Notes: generated from the sequence alone by a model not told the origin. A DNA stretch of 64,000 nucleotides from Chloroflexota bacterium (GCA_021779955.1 JAJXZS010000050.1:1-64000), one strand, 5' to 3'; shown: positions 1 to 8,661, numbered from the stretch's first letter. Numbers and translations: made by a program.

Positions 1-732
1 TCACAATCCCCGCAACTTCGCGAGGTCAGATCGATCACTGGCGGAAAGCTCACAGGTCCATTTGTCCTTGGGACAAATGACATCGGTCAGGATCTCTTGA
101 GCCGGCTAATCTGGGGCACGCGAATTGCCCTTATCATCGGTTTCAGTTCATCACTGGTATCGCTGTTCCTTGGGGTTCCGTTGGGTTTGTTCGCCGGTTT
201 TGTTGGCGGATGGTTCGACAGGCTGCTGAGCCTTTTGATGGACAGCCTGTACGCCTTCCCCGGATTGATTCTTGCCATTGCCATTACCGCCGTTTTGGGC
301 CCGAGCATCCTGAACATCATTGTGGCCATTTCGGTGCTTTACATTCCTACTTATTATCGTATTGTGCGGGGCCAAACCCTGTCTGTTAAGGAAGCGGTCT
401 ACGTCGAGGCGGCAAGGAGCATCGGATCCAAGAGGTCCGAGATTTTGCGCCGCTATGTCTTCCCGAACGTGATCCCCTCGGTGGCGATCATCTTCTCGGT
501 CAACGTGGCGGATGCCATTTTGACCGGAGCAGGGCTTTCCTTCCTGGGCCTTGGTCTGCCGCCCACGATTGCCGACTGGGGCATCGACCTGGCGCGAGGG
601 CAGCGTTTCATCCAGAATGCATGGTGGATGATCACCTTCCCGGGCTTGGCGATCTTGCTCGTGGTATTATCCTTTACTTTGATGGGGGAGGGGTTGACTG
701 AAATCTTCAACCCCAAGCTGAGGGAACGCTAA
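1..732 (+). CDS. Dpp/Opp-type ABC transporter permease (DppC family), 5' end outside window
   Basis: The reading frame is open from base 1, so the N-terminus lies upstream of the window. About 243 residues are visible. They include the family hallmark GTNDIGQDLLSRLIWGTR (compare GTDxxGRDxxSRxxxGxR in DppC/OppC proteins), about five hydrophobic segments, and the EAA loop EAARSIGSKRSEILRRYVFPN that contacts the ATPases. The C-terminus EIFNPKLRER is typical. Its role is as one of the two membrane subunits of a peptide- or nickel-type importer. The stop codon shares one base with the start of the next gene (TAATG), so the three genes are translationally coupled. Binding protein and second permease are presumably just upstream. 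The substrate cannot be told from a permease. Confidence 0.93.
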   Translation, partial: SQSPQLREVRSITGGKLTGPFVLGTNDIGQDLLSRLIWGTRIALIIGFSSSLVSLFLGVPLGLFAGFVGGWFDRLLSLLMDSLYAFPGLILAIAITAVLGPSILNIIVAISVLYIPTYYRIVRGQTLSVKEAVYVEAARSIGSKRSEILRRYVFPNVIPSVAIIFSVNVADAILTGAGLSFLGLGLPPTIADWGIDLARGQRFIQNAWWMITFPGLAILLVVLSFTLMGEGLTEIFNPKLRER

Positions 733-1745
733 TGTCTGATAGTATCCTTTATTCCATAAAGAACCTTACCGTCGAATACGAGACCCGCGCAGGTATCGTG
801 CGGGCTGTAGATGGCGTTTCGCTGGATATTCGCCGGGGTGAGATCCTCGGGCTTGTCGGTGAATCCGGATGCGGAAAATCGACGCTTGGGAAAGCTCTCA
901 TGCGCCTGCACGATGGACCTGCCAGCATTACAGGCGGAGAGCTCCTCTTCAACGGCACCGATTTGATGAAACTGTCCTTAAGCGAAATGCCCAAGGTCCG
1001 CGGAGCGGAGATTGGCATGGTGTTTCAAGATCCCATGACCTCGCTGAACCCCGTGCAGAGCATTATGGACCATCTTACGGAGACCATTCTTGCGCATGAG
1101 TCGCATTTGAGCAGAGGCGCAGCGCGTGAACGGGCTGAAGAGTTGGTGGAACGCCTGGGCATCCGCAGGGAACGCTTGAAAGAATATCCACATCAGCTTT
1201 CGGGCGGTATGCGCCAGCGGGTGATGATCTCACTCGCATTGGCCCTGCGGGCAAAGCTCGTGATTGCAGACGAGCCGACCACTTCCCTGGATGTGATCGT
1301 CGAAGCCAAGTTCCTCGATCTTCTCAAAGAGCTGCAGCAGGAGTTTGGGCTCACCATTCTGCTCATCACGCATAATATCGGCGTTGTTGCCGAGGTGTGC
1401 GACAGGGTGGCGGTGATGTATGCCGCCAAGATGGCCGAAGTTGGAACCGCCTTTGATGTCTTTGCAGATCCAAAGCATCCATACACTCAGGGACTGCTGA
1501 AATCCGTTCCCAACATCGAAACAGCGAAAGAAGATCTTTACAAGATGGGCGGAGAACCTCCGTCCCTGCTGCATCCCCCTCTTGGCTGCCGTTTCCATCC
1601 GCGCTGCCCATTCGCCATGGAGATTTGCTCGATCAAGGAACCCGATTTCAGGCCCGTCGGGGAAGAGCAATTGGTCTCCTGCTGGCTTTACGAAAAGGAA
1701 GGCATCGATGAGTCACTGCTGGCAAAGGCGGTGAACAATGGCTAA
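732..1745 (+). CDS. Peptide-type ABC transporter ATP-binding protein (DppD/OppD family)
   Basis: This is a 337-aa ATPase of usual family length. Walker A is GESGCGKST near residues 43-51, the Q-loop region [11 protein letters not shown] lies near 97, the ABC signature LSGGMRQR near 156, and Walker B VIADEPT follows with D-loop SLDV and H-loop ITHN. The C-terminal oligopeptide-transporter domain contains [10 protein letters not shown] and further cysteines, which in the OppD/DppD family can bind an Fe-S cluster. It powers import together with the preceding permease and the following ATPase. It overlaps the next gene by 8 bases. The substrate is unknown; dipeptide or oligopeptide is the default for the family. 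Confidence 0.93.
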   Translation: MSDSILYSIKNLTVEYETRAGIVRAVDGVSLDIRRGEILGLVGESGCGKSTLGKALMRLHDGPASITGGELLFNGTDLMKLSLSEMPKVRGAEIGMVFQDPMTSLNPVQSIMDHLTETILAHESHLSRGAARERAEELVERLGIRRERLKEYPHQLSGGMRQRVMISLALALRAKLVIADEPTTSLDVIVEAKFLDLLKELQQEFGLTILLITHNIGVVAEVCDRVAVMYAAKMAEVGTAFDVFADPKHPYTQGLLKSVPNIETAKEDLYKMGGEPPSLLHPPLGCRFHPRCPFAMEICSIKEPDFRPVGEEQLVSCWLYEKEGIDESLLAKAVNNG

Positions 1746-2793
1746 AGCGGACACGAAAGCCAAAGCAATGTATTCGACGCAGGTTGCCAATGATGGCGAT
1801 GTTCTGGTTGAGGTGGACAACCTGGTCAAGTATTTCCCGATCTCGGGCGGGTTCCTGGCCACCCTGCTTCACCGCGGCGACATCCCAGCGGTCAGAGCAG
1901 TGGATGGGGTGAGTTTCAATATCAAGCGCGGAGATGTGTTCGGCCTGGCGGGCGAAAGCGGTTCGGGAAAATCCACCATCGGCCGGCTGGTGCTGCGCCT
2001 TTACGAGCCGACTTCAGGTAAAGTGATCTTCGATGGGACCGACTTGAGCAAGCTTTCAGCCGAGGAAATGCGCCATCTGCGTTCGCGCATGCAGATCGTG
2101 TTCCAGGATCCATTGGCATCGCTCAACCCACGCATGACGTTGGGGCAGGGGGTTGAAAACCCCGTGGAAATCCACATGCCCGAATTGAATGCGGAGCAGC
2201 GCCGTCAGCGCGTGCTGGATATCTTCCATGCCGTGGGCATGAACCCGCCGGAATCGTTTTACGATCTCTACCCGCATCAAATCTCTGGGGGACAGCGCCA
2301 ACGGGTAGTGCTCGCGCGCGCTTTGGTTACGCATCCCGACCTGGTTGTAGCAGACGAGCCAATTGCCATGGCAGACGTTTCGGTCCGCTCGATCTTGCTC
2401 GATTTGATGATGAAGATGAAACATGAATTCGATTTGACTTACCTGTTCATCACTCACGATTTGGCAACTGCCAAGTACATCTGCAACCGGATTGCCGTGC
2501 TTTACCTGGGGAAGATGGCCGAAATGGGCGATGTGGATGAGGTTTATGCCCATCCACTGCATCCCTATACGCAAGCCTTGATGGCTGCTGTGCCGGTACC
2601 CGACCCCACCAAGCGGCGCAAGACCAAGATGCCCGAAGGTGAGATCCCCAACCCGATCAATCCTCCCTCAGGCTGCAGATTCCATCCGCGTTGTCCATTT
2701 GCGATCGAAATCTGTTCTCAGGTCGAGCCCGAATTGCGTGAATTACGTCCAAACAACCAGGTCGCCTGCCACGTGGCAGAAAAGTTCATGTAA
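1738..2793 (+). CDS. Peptide-type ABC transporter ATP-binding protein (DppF/OppF family)
   Basis: This is the 351-aa partner ATPase of the preceding gene. It has Walker A GESGSGKST, Q-loop FQDPLASLNPR, signature ISGGQRQRV and Walker B VVADEP. After Walker B the D-loop reads IAMADVS rather than the usual TSALDVS, so the typical SALD motif is altered although the Asp is kept. The C-terminal part has the [10 protein letters not shown] motif of the oligopeptide/dipeptide C-terminal domain. An N-terminal extension of about 22 residues precedes the ABC domain. It is the last gene of the operon; a strong terminator begins 15 bases after its stop. Confidence 0.92.
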   Translation: MAKADTKAKAMYSTQVANDGDVLVEVDNLVKYFPISGGFLATLLHRGDIPAVRAVDGVSFNIKRGDVFGLAGESGSGKSTIGRLVLRLYEPTSGKVIFDGTDLSKLSAEEMRHLRSRMQIVFQDPLASLNPRMTLGQGVENPVEIHMPELNAEQRRQRVLDIFHAVGMNPPESFYDLYPHQISGGQRQRVVLARALVTHPDLVVADEPIAMADVSVRSILLDLMMKMKHEFDLTYLFITHDLATAKYICNRIAVLYLGKMAEMGDVDEVYAHPLHPYTQALMAAVPVPDPTKRRKTKMPEGEIPNPINPPSGCRFHPRCPFAIEICSQVEPELRELRPNNQVACHVAEKFM

Positions 2794-2808
2794 AAAACCA
2801 TTATTTTC

Positions 2809-2838
2809 ACCGGAGAAGAGCCCTTCTCCGGTTTTTTT
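2809..2838 (+). terminator. Rho-independent terminator of the first dpp-type operon
   Basis: A 10-bp perfect stem (arms 2809-2818 and 2823-2832, 4-base loop) is followed by seven T. On the reverse strand the same hairpin also lies just past the stop of the 65-aa gene and is followed by a looser T-rich tail, so it may act in both directions. Confidence 0.9.
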
Positions 2839-2854
2839 CTCAGCGAGATCTCTG

Positions 2855-3052
2855 CTATGCGGCGATCGGTTTTTCCATCGACTTCAGGAGCGCATCTGAC
2901 AGTTTCTGCATGGCAGAACGCCGCTTCTTGAGCATTTCGCGGTACTCGTAATTGTCGGTATGGCTGATCTCGGTGTGCAGGTCGGCCAGGCAACCCTGAA
3001 GCAAATGGTAAAGGATTTCTTTTTCCTCTGGTGTGATTTCAAATTGGATCAT
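2855..3052 (-). CDS. Small conserved-looking helical protein of unknown function
   Basis: This is a 65-aa acidic/basic protein starting MIQFEITPEEKE and ending MEKPIAA. The start is fixed by a strong ribosome site (AAGGAGG, 5 bases before ATG); a longer upstream reading frame exists but has no such site. The sequence is predicted helical throughout, with LKKRRSAMQKLSDALL resembling a coiled-coil or packing helix. There is no signal peptide or membrane segment. I do not recognise the family. It has its own promoter-like sequence at 3172-3200. Confidence 0.7.
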   Translation of the reverse strand: MIQFEITPEEKEILYHLLQGCLADLHTEISHTDNYEYREMLKKRRSAMQKLSDALLKSMEKPIAA

Positions 3053-3171
3053 GTCATCCTCCTTGCAGCAGCAAAAAAGCTGCCCGCCAATGCATGGACA
3101 GCCCGTGAATTCCAGGATCGGAGGATTGCTCGACGCCAAAACTGTCAGGAGTGAGTTCTACCGTCAATTTA

Positions 3172-3200
3172 AGTATAGGAAAAGCAGGGGGCTGCGTCAA
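3172..3200 (-). promoter_or_regulatory. Sigma-70-type promoter for the 65-aa gene
   Basis: On the reverse strand TTGACG (3195-3200) is followed after 17 bases by TATACT (3172-3177). It overlaps the last codons of the upstream acetyltransferase-like gene and would give a leader of about 110 bases. Confidence 0.6.
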
Positions 3201-4333
3201 GAGGGGGGATGTTCGGGCGAATCGATGTCCATCTCGTATACGCGCATTCTGCGCAACGGGCTGGCGCCCAATTTGCGGATGGCGTTGTTCATCCGGTCGT
3301 TATCCTCAAGCACGTAGTTGATTTCAAGGCGCAGGTCAGAGCAAAAGAGAGCGTCATAAGTGGCCCTGTACAGGAGCGTATCGATAGCGCAACCCTGGTA
3401 TTCCGGGATGACGCCCAAAGCCCACATGCGGTACTGCTTCAGTCCGGGAAGCCTGGTGAGCAGCTTGACAAACCCGAAGGGGAACAATCTGCCGTTCAGG
3501 CCCTTGAGCACCTGGTTGATGTCGGGAAGGGACATGGCAAAGCCAACCGGCCGGCCATCTGCTGTTTCGGCGATCAGGCAGGCGGCAGGATTGATGATCT
3601 GCTTCATGTCGCGCGCCATCGCCCTGCTCTCAGCTTCTGTCACCGGGTAAAAGCCCCAATTATCCGAAATGGACTCGTTCGCGAGATGGAGGATGGTCTG
3701 AACATCGGCTTCGAGGTTGTGCATTTCCACAGGGCGGGTGCGGACGCCGTAGCGCTTCTGAACGATATCGGTGAGCTTGAGATAGCGCTCGGGAAAACTA
3801 TAGCCTTTACGAACATCGATCTCATAGACCAGGAGGTCGTTGGCTTTCGACATGCCGAATTGGGTCAACTGATCGCTGTAATAAGGGGGATTGTAAGGGG
3901 CCATGATGACAGGAGAAGGGGCAAACCCTTCGACAATTAATCCCCACTCCTGAGAGGCGAAGGACCATGGACCGCGCATGATCTCCATGCCGCGCTTGCG
4001 CAGCCAATCGCGCGCAAAATAGAGCAAGGCGCGAGATATGTTGTCATCTGCTATACATTCGTAAGACCCGAAGAGTCCGATCTTCCTGTTCCAGTGACTG
4101 ACTGCCAGATCGTCTACGAAAGCGGAGATACGACCCACGATACGATCCTCGTCAACCGCCAGAAAGAGGGCGTAATGGCAATGATCGAGCATCGGATTTT
4201 TCGCAGGATCGAATTGGGAGAACTGTTCAGAGCGCAGAGGCGGCACCCAGAGCGGATCGGATCGATAAAGCCGGTAAGGAAGCTCAACAAATTGCCGAAG
4301 CTCTCTTTTTGACGTAACCCGGATGATTTCCAT
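3197..4333 (-). CDS. GNAT-like N-acetyltransferase family protein, unknown substrate
   Basis: This is a 378-aa cytoplasmic protein. I start at MEIIRVTSKREL because the promoter at 4356-4384 lies just upstream and rules out longer frames. The N-terminal half carries VPPLRSEQ and a GNAT-like beta strand region (ALFLAVDEDRIVGRISAF). The C-terminal half has a second GNAT-like core, with MWALGVIPEYQGCAID resembling the acetyl-CoA loop V-x-P-x-Q/R-x-x-G. The layout matches a widespread family of about 370-380 aa annotated as hypothetical or GNAT proteins. Neither reaction nor substrate is evident from neighbours. It is a single gene with its own promoter. Confidence 0.75.
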   Translation of the reverse strand: MEIIRVTSKRELRQFVELPYRLYRSDPLWVPPLRSEQFSQFDPAKNPMLDHCHYALFLAVDEDRIVGRISAFVDDLAVSHWNRKIGLFGSYECIADDNISRALLYFARDWLRKRGMEIMRGPWSFASQEWGLIVEGFAPSPVIMAPYNPPYYSDQLTQFGMSKANDLLVYEIDVRKGYSFPERYLKLTDIVQKRYGVRTRPVEMHNLEADVQTILHLANESISDNWGFYPVTEAESRAMARDMKQIINPAACLIAETADGRPVGFAMSLPDINQVLKGLNGRLFPFGFVKLLTRLPGLKQYRMWALGVIPEYQGCAIDTLLYRATYDALFCSDLRLEINYVLEDNDRMNNAIRKLGASPLRRMRVYEMDIDSPEHPPS

Positions 4334-4355
4334 GCTCGAGCGTACCTCTGAGTCC

Positions 4356-4384
4356 ACTATACCGGGATTGCTGATTATTATCAA
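4356..4384 (-). promoter_or_regulatory. Promoter for the GNAT-like gene
   Basis: On the reverse strand TTGATA (4379-4384), 17-base spacer, TATAGT (4356-4361). The predicted start of transcription is about 16 bases before the ATG at 4333. It is divergent from the promoter at 4422. Confidence 0.7.
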
Positions 4385-4421
4385 GCAATCGAATGTAATG
4401 AATTGGTTAATTCTCCGTAAA

Positions 4422-4450
4422 TTGACCTTTGACTGTTGCCATGCTAAACT
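4422..4450 (+). promoter_or_regulatory. Promoter for the response regulator gene
   Basis: TTGACC (4422-4427), 17-base spacer, TAAACT (4445-4450). It leaves an untranslated leader of about 200 bases before the chosen GTG start at 4661. Confidence 0.6.
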
Positions 4451-4539
4451 AAACGTACAATTCATTCAATGTAAGACTAAAGTTATTCAACTTCGCAAGA
4501 AGAAGACTCATCGCTGCAAGCCAGATATTCTACTTTGAA

Positions 4540-4599
4540 GGTTTACCAAACTGGTGAACCTGATGAGGGAGCTATTGGATCTTCCAGAGTGAAAGATCC
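4540..4599 (+). promoter_or_regulatory. Structured 5' leader with two hairpins upstream of the response regulator
   Basis: Hairpin 1 has arms 4540-4547 and 4553-4560 (8 pairs, one G-U, 5-base loop). Hairpin 2 has perfect arms 4577-4583 and 4593-4599 (7 pairs). They lie between the promoter at 4422 and the start codon at 4661. I do not recognise a known riboswitch class. The region may simply be a structured leader. Confidence 0.4.
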
Positions 4600-4660
4600 C
4601 ACTTCGGAAACATCCCAAAAGCATCTAATAACTTCATTTGCTGTTGCCGGAAGAGGTAAT

Positions 4661-5350
4661 GTGGGCGTCCGTGTAATGATCGTCGATGACGATCCCGGTC
4701 AACTTCAACTGATGACCATGTATCTCAGTCAGCAGGGGTATGATATTTTCACCGCTGCCGATGGGGACGAAGCCACGCGCATGATCACCAAGGTTCATCC
4801 CGATATCATTCTGCTGGATGTTTGCCTGCCCGGTCAGGATGGTTACGCGACGTGCCATAAGCTCAGAGAGTTGACCGTTGCACCTGTGATCCTCTTTTCT
4901 GCAAAAACGAGCGAAACCGATATCGTCGAAGGATTCAAGAGCGGCGCGGACGATTACATCACCAAGCCGCTGCATTTACGAGAACTGGTACAACGCATGG
5001 AAACGCGGCTGAGAAATGTCTCTCAGCAGCCCCAAATCAAGCTCTACCAGGACCGGTCGCTTACGGTGGACCTGCAGCGCCGCAAAGTGTTGCGAAACGG
5101 CAATACCATCCATCTCACGCCGTTGGAATACAAGCTGTTGGTCTGCCTGGTGAGGCATGCAGGCGAGGTGGTAAGCCACAAAGTGATCCTCAAGGAGGTT
5201 TGGGGTCATTGTTATATGGACGGCATTACCAACCTTTCGCTTTATATTCACTATTTGCGGGAAAAACTTGAAGAAGATCCGGAGAACCCTGTATATATCC
5301 GAAGCGAGTGGGGCTCGGGTTACTGGTTCTCGGTGCAGAACGAAGACTAG
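4661..5350 (+). CDS. OmpR/PhoB-type response regulator, orphan
   Basis: This 229-aa two-domain regulator has an N-terminal receiver with acidic pocket VDDD, phospho-acceptor Asp in ILLDVCLPGQDGY, conserved Ser in ILFSAK and Lys in ITKPL. The C-terminal winged-helix DNA-binding domain contains LTPLEYKLLVCLVRHAGEVVS and ends GSGYWF. I chose the GTG at 4661 because AGAGG sits just before it and the receiver begins at once. The frame extends upstream to a TTG at 4535, but those residues do not look like a receiver. No histidine kinase is in the window, so its signal is unknown. A strong terminator follows. Confidence 0.88.
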   Translation: MGVRVMIVDDDPGQLQLMTMYLSQQGYDIFTAADGDEATRMITKVHPDIILLDVCLPGQDGYATCHKLRELTVAPVILFSAKTSETDIVEGFKSGADDYITKPLHLRELVQRMETRLRNVSQQPQIKLYQDRSLTVDLQRRKVLRNGNTIHLTPLEYKLLVCLVRHAGEVVSHKVILKEVWGHCYMDGITNLSLYIHYLREKLEEDPENPVYIRSEWGSGYWFSVQNED

Positions 5351-5371
5351 CAAGCCAGGAGCAATATATCG

Positions 5372-5412
5372 AATCCCGATTTCAGGGCTAACCTTGAAAT
5401 CGGGATTTTTAT
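5372..5412 (+). terminator. Rho-independent terminator after the response regulator
   Basis: Perfect 13-bp stem (arms 5372-5384 and 5395-5407), extended by three further pairs with one G-U to a 4-base loop, followed by a T-rich run. It overlaps the stop codon of the convergent methyltransferase gene. Confidence 0.92.
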
Positions 5413-6188
5413 TGCCCCGGCGATGCTTTGTGAGCGCTGACCACCAGGTTGCCGCTTGACCGCGGATCGAAGGGATCGCCGCCCATGCTTCCGTAACAGG
5501 AGATGGTGACGAAACCGGCACGGATGAGGGCGTTGTTTACCAGGGCCTGGGTCTGCGGGTAAAGCAGGGTGGAAACAACCCTGGCATGCCATTCCGCATC
5601 GCGTCTGCGCTTAAGCCTGACCATGTTAAAGCGGATCAGCCCGCCCGGCTCGAAATCGTAAAATCGCTGGAACAGCCACTCGTGGTCAGGGTCGGAATAA
5701 GTTTCAGGCGGCATGAAGCGGTCGCGCCTGGCAAGGACGGCGTCGAAGTTGCGGCTCTGAATCAGGAGAAGCCCGCCGGGGCTCAGGCAGGCGGCAAAGT
5801 CGGAAAGGGCAGCTGCGAGATCGTTCTCAGTCAGCACATGCGGGAGGGAATTGCCAAGGCAGAGAAGTACGTCGTAGCGCTGGTGCAAAAAGACATTCGC
5901 CAGGTTACCAAAGCCGGCAACGCGAAAATCGACTTTCTGGTGGGCATGCCTGGCGTTGTTGCGAGCCTGCGCGACCATTCTGGGACTCAGGTCGGCGCCT
6001 GAGCATGTCATTCCGTGGCGCGCCAGGGCGATCGCGTGCATCCCAGTTCCACAGGCGGCGTCCAGCACATTGGACTGTCCAACAATCTTGAGACCGGCAA
6101 TCTCGCTTTCGATGAAAGGCAGTTCGGCTGCCAACCGGTTAGCCCAGTTGTTGAAGCGGTCGTAGTCTCTGGCGAGAGAATCGTACAT
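5409..6188 (-). CDS. Class I SAM-dependent methyltransferase, unknown substrate
   Basis: This 259-aa cytoplasmic enzyme has the Rossmann-like methyltransferase core. Motif I is VLDAACGTGMHAIAL near residues 41-55, the acidic end of strand 2 is GADLSPRMV, and motif IV is VLLCLGNSLPHV near 108. The start MYDSLARDYDRFNNW is typical of methyltransferases of the UbiE/small-molecule type. The C-terminal half includes FDFEPGGLIRFNMVRLKRRRD and would form the substrate side. The gene is alone, between convergent and divergent neighbours, so no pathway can be assigned. The frame ends inside the terminator hairpin of the convergent gene. Confidence 0.85.
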   Translation of the reverse strand: MYDSLARDYDRFNNWANRLAAELPFIESEIAGLKIVGQSNVLDAACGTGMHAIALARHGMTCSGADLSPRMVAQARNNARHAHQKVDFRVAGFGNLANVFLHQRYDVLLCLGNSLPHVLTENDLAAALSDFAACLSPGGLLLIQSRNFDAVLARRDRFMPPETYSDPDHEWLFQRFYDFEPGGLIRFNMVRLKRRRDAEWHARVVSTLLYPQTQALVNNALIRAGFVTISCYGSMGGDPFDPRSSGNLVVSAHKASPGQ

Positions 6189-6247
6189 GTAGCGCTCCCT
6201 GAATTAAAGGAGTCCTATCTATAATAATATCAAAAGAGAATGATACA

Positions 6248-6265
6248 ACTATCTGAGAAGATAGT
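6248..6265. promoter_or_regulatory. Perfect inverted repeat between divergent genes
   Basis: ACTATCT and AGATAGT (7 bp each, GAGA between) lie in the 115-bp divergent gap of the methyltransferase and the SLC13-type permease. It could be an operator or a leader hairpin; nothing proves either. AT-rich -10-like sequences (TATAAT at 6220, TATTAT on the other strand) lie nearby. Confidence 0.35.
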
Positions 6266-6303
6266 GAGTAAAATAAGGAAAATCCGTTTTTATAGGAATG
6301 TAC

Positions 6304-8154
6304 ATGCAAATCACTGGCGGCTATTTGCAGATCTTGCTTGGCCTGATCATCTTGGTACCGATAGTCTTTGTTTTACTCAACCGCTTGCGACTTGACGTGG
6401 CTGCCCTGCTTATGGCAGCGACCCTGGGGATTCTGCAACTTGCAGGGGTCGGCATCCTCGGACCCGCCGGAACCCCGGCAAATGCTGTCGGCGCCATTTC
6501 AGGTTTCAGCCAGCCTGTAGTGATCACGCTGCTTTCACTTTTTGTTCTTTCACGCGCGTTGGAAAAGAGCGGCGTCACTCGCTGGATCGCGCAAAAGGTG
6601 ATTGTGATCGCGGGAACAGACCAAAACCGTTTGATCGCTCTCTTCGCCCTTACAACTGCCATCGTTTCCTTATTTATGAATAATTTGGCAGCAGGAGCAT
6701 TGATTCTGCCAAGCGCCATGGAAGTAGCGCGGCGGACAGGCACCAAACCAAGCAAACTACTCATCCCCGTGGCCTATGGAAGTTTGCTCGGAGGTTCTGC
6801 CACCTATTTCACAACGGCAAACATCATTACCAGCGGGCTGTTGACCGTTGCCAATCCGCCGCAGAGAGCACTCGGTATTCTAGATTTCACACCGGTGGGT
6901 GGGCTGATCATGATCGCCGGGGTGATCTTTTTCTACTTCCTGGGTGCAAAACTGCTTCCAGATCGCCAACCGACGGGGGAACAGGCACTCGCACGGCGCA
7001 CAGGCAGCGAGCTGGAAGATCTTTATCAGATCGGAGAACGTCTGTGGAGTGCCAAGGTAACCGCGGCTTCGAACCTGGCGGGCAAGTCGCTGGCTGATGC
7101 CAGCATCGGTGCAGACGTTGGAGTGATGGTTGCCGGAGTGCGTAACCGAAAGAACGAACTGCTTATGCCTGGTGGCGAGTTGATCCTCAACCTTCAAGAT
7201 GAGTTGCTTCTTGTGGGACGCGAAGAAAAGATCGATTCGCTCAGGCAAACGGGGTTGGAGATCCAGCCAGCCCCAGCCAGCTTTCACCTCAGTTCCGAGG
7301 GCATTTCTTTCGCCGAATTGGTGCTTGCTCCTCATTCACAGGCTGAAGGACATACGCTTAAGGAACTCGATTTTCGCAATCGGTACAAACTCAGCGTGAT
7401 CGCATTGATGCGCTTAACGCGCAGTTACCGGACAGGCGTTGGCGATTTTACACTCACCCCCGGAGATTCGCTGCTTGTCATTGGTGAGCAGGCCCAAATT
7501 TCAAATGCCAAAAAGAACTCCGATTTTATTACCATCGAGCCCATCCCGGCGGACCAGCCCGTGAATAAACACCTGGCGATCTTATCTTTGGGCGCGATGC
7601 TGGCAGGGATCGTGGCATCGATTGCAGGAGCCCCCGTCTATCTCAGTATGCTCACGGCAGCTTTGCTGCTGATCGTGGTTAATGCAATTCGCATGGAGGA
7701 AGCGTACCAGGCTATCGAGTGGCAGGCAATCTTCCTGATCGCGGGCATGTACGCCGTCAGCCTGGCGATGGTGCAGACCGGCATGGCTCATACACTTGGC
7801 GGAGCAATGATCTCGCTCGTCAAGCCTTTGGGAGGGTTGGGGCTGGGAGCCGGCGCGTATATTCTGACTGGCTTGTTGACGCAGTTGATGGGTGGCCAGG
7901 TAACGGCGTTGATCACTGCACCCATCACCATCGCGGCTGCCATCAGTATGGGCGTGAGTCCACAGGCGGTCGGAGTAGCGACGGCGATCGGCTGCTCAGC
8001 TTCGTTCCTGACGCCAATGGCACACCCTGTGAACATTTTGATGATCGCACCGGCGAATTATCAATTCAAAGATTTCTTTCGCATTGGCTGGTTGCTGACT
8101 TTGATCTGTTTCGTTTTTCTTGTTATCGGATTAAAGCTGTTCTGGGGTTTGTAG
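6304..8154 (+). CDS. SLC13 (DASS/ArsB-NhaD-like) family permease with two TrkA-C domains
   Basis: This is a polytopic membrane protein of 616 aa. N-terminal hydrophobic segments include a family-like FMNNLAAGALILPSAM loop and a matching C-terminal half ending with GCSASFLTPMAHPVNILMIAP, which is close to the SLC13 signature. Between them, about residues 230-400, are two cytoplasmic RCK/TrkA-C-type domains (for example AGKSLADASIGADVGVMVAGV), as in SLC13-type transporters of the SdcS/YfbS group. It probably carries a dicarboxylate, sulfate or similar anion with sodium. I use the second ATG because AGGA is 6 bases before it; the first ATG at 6298 abuts that site. Regulation by ligand binding to the TrkA-C domains is inference. 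Confidence 0.85.
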   Translation: MQITGGYLQILLGLIILVPIVFVLLNRLRLDVAALLMAATLGILQLAGVGILGPAGTPANAVGAISGFSQPVVITLLSLFVLSRALEKSGVTRWIAQKVIVIAGTDQNRLIALFALTTAIVSLFMNNLAAGALILPSAMEVARRTGTKPSKLLIPVAYGSLLGGSATYFTTANIITSGLLTVANPPQRALGILDFTPVGGLIMIAGVIFFYFLGAKLLPDRQPTGEQALARRTGSELEDLYQIGERLWSAKVTAASNLAGKSLADASIGADVGVMVAGVRNRKNELLMPGGELILNLQDELLLVGREEKIDSLRQTGLEIQPAPASFHLSSEGISFAELVLAPHSQAEGHTLKELDFRNRYKLSVIALMRLTRSYRTGVGDFTLTPGDSLLVIGEQAQISNAKKNSDFITIEPIPADQPVNKHLAILSLGAMLAGIVASIAGAPVYLSMLTAALLLIVVNAIRMEEAYQAIEWQAIFLIAGMYAVSLAMVQTGMAHTLGGAMISLVKPLGGLGLGAGAYILTGLLTQLMGGQVTALITAPITIAAAISMGVSPQAVGVATAIGCSASFLTPMAHPVNILMIAPANYQFKDFFRIGWLLTLICFVFLVIGLKLFWGL

Positions 8155-8271
8155 AGATGAATCCCGGTTAGCGGATCTTATCAGACCTCCTTACCATTTA
8201 CCTGGCATGGAACTAATTCAACTTTGGCGACGTCTTGGGTGTAGATTTCGGTTCATAGTTTGGAGGGAAGA

Positions 8272-8661
8272 ATGAAGAAGCTGCTGGGTGTAGTGTTGAT
8301 GATCTTCGTGATGAGTTTGGCGTTGGCAGGGTGCGGTCCGAAGGATGTTGTGGTCACGCAAGAGATGAACGGGCAAAAAGTGACTGTCAAACCTGGCGCC
8401 GAGGTGACAGTCGAATTGCCGGGCAACCCGACTACCGGGTATACCTGGGAAGCCACTGATCTGGACGTGAATGTGCTCAAACAGGCGGGTGAAGCTGAGT
8501 TCAAGGCGGAATCCGATCTGCTTGGCGCGCCGGGAATGATCACGCTGAAGTTCGAAGCGGTGGCTGCCGGCGAGACCACGTTGAAGCTGATCTATCACCG
8601 CACTTTCGAAGAAGGCGTTGCGCCCGAGAGCACGTTCGAAGTCAATGTCGTTGTGAAATAG
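8272..8661 (+). CDS. Chagasin-family (I42) cysteine peptidase inhibitor, lipoprotein
   Basis: This 129-aa protein has a lipoprotein signal peptide ending LALAGC, with the modified Cys at residue 21. The mature part contains GNPTTGYTW, the NPTTGY loop that chagasin-like inhibitors insert in the active site of papain-type peptidases. It also has a second loop region near LLGAPGMITLKF and the C-terminal loop YHRTFEEG. A GGAGGG site lies 5 bases before the ATG. The protein is probably membrane-anchored outside the cell and blocks cysteine peptidases of self or others. No papain-family peptidase gene is nearby, so the target is unknown. The gene stands alone. Confidence 0.82.
   Translation: MKKLLGVVLMIFVMSLALAGCGPKDVVVTQEMNGQKVTVKPGAEVTVELPGNPTTGYTWEATDLDVNVLKQAGEAEFKAESDLLGAPGMITLKFEAVAAGETTLKLIYHRTFEEGVAPESTFEVNVVVK

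Noticed and set aside
3209-3940. Forward open frame of 243 codons
   Set aside because: Antisense shadow of the GNAT-like gene, without ribosome site or recognisable domain.
4558-4600. CTGATGAG...GAAA resembling a hammerhead ribozyme core
   Set aside because: No closing stem II next to the core and no cleavage-site strand; the bases are better explained by two simple hairpins.
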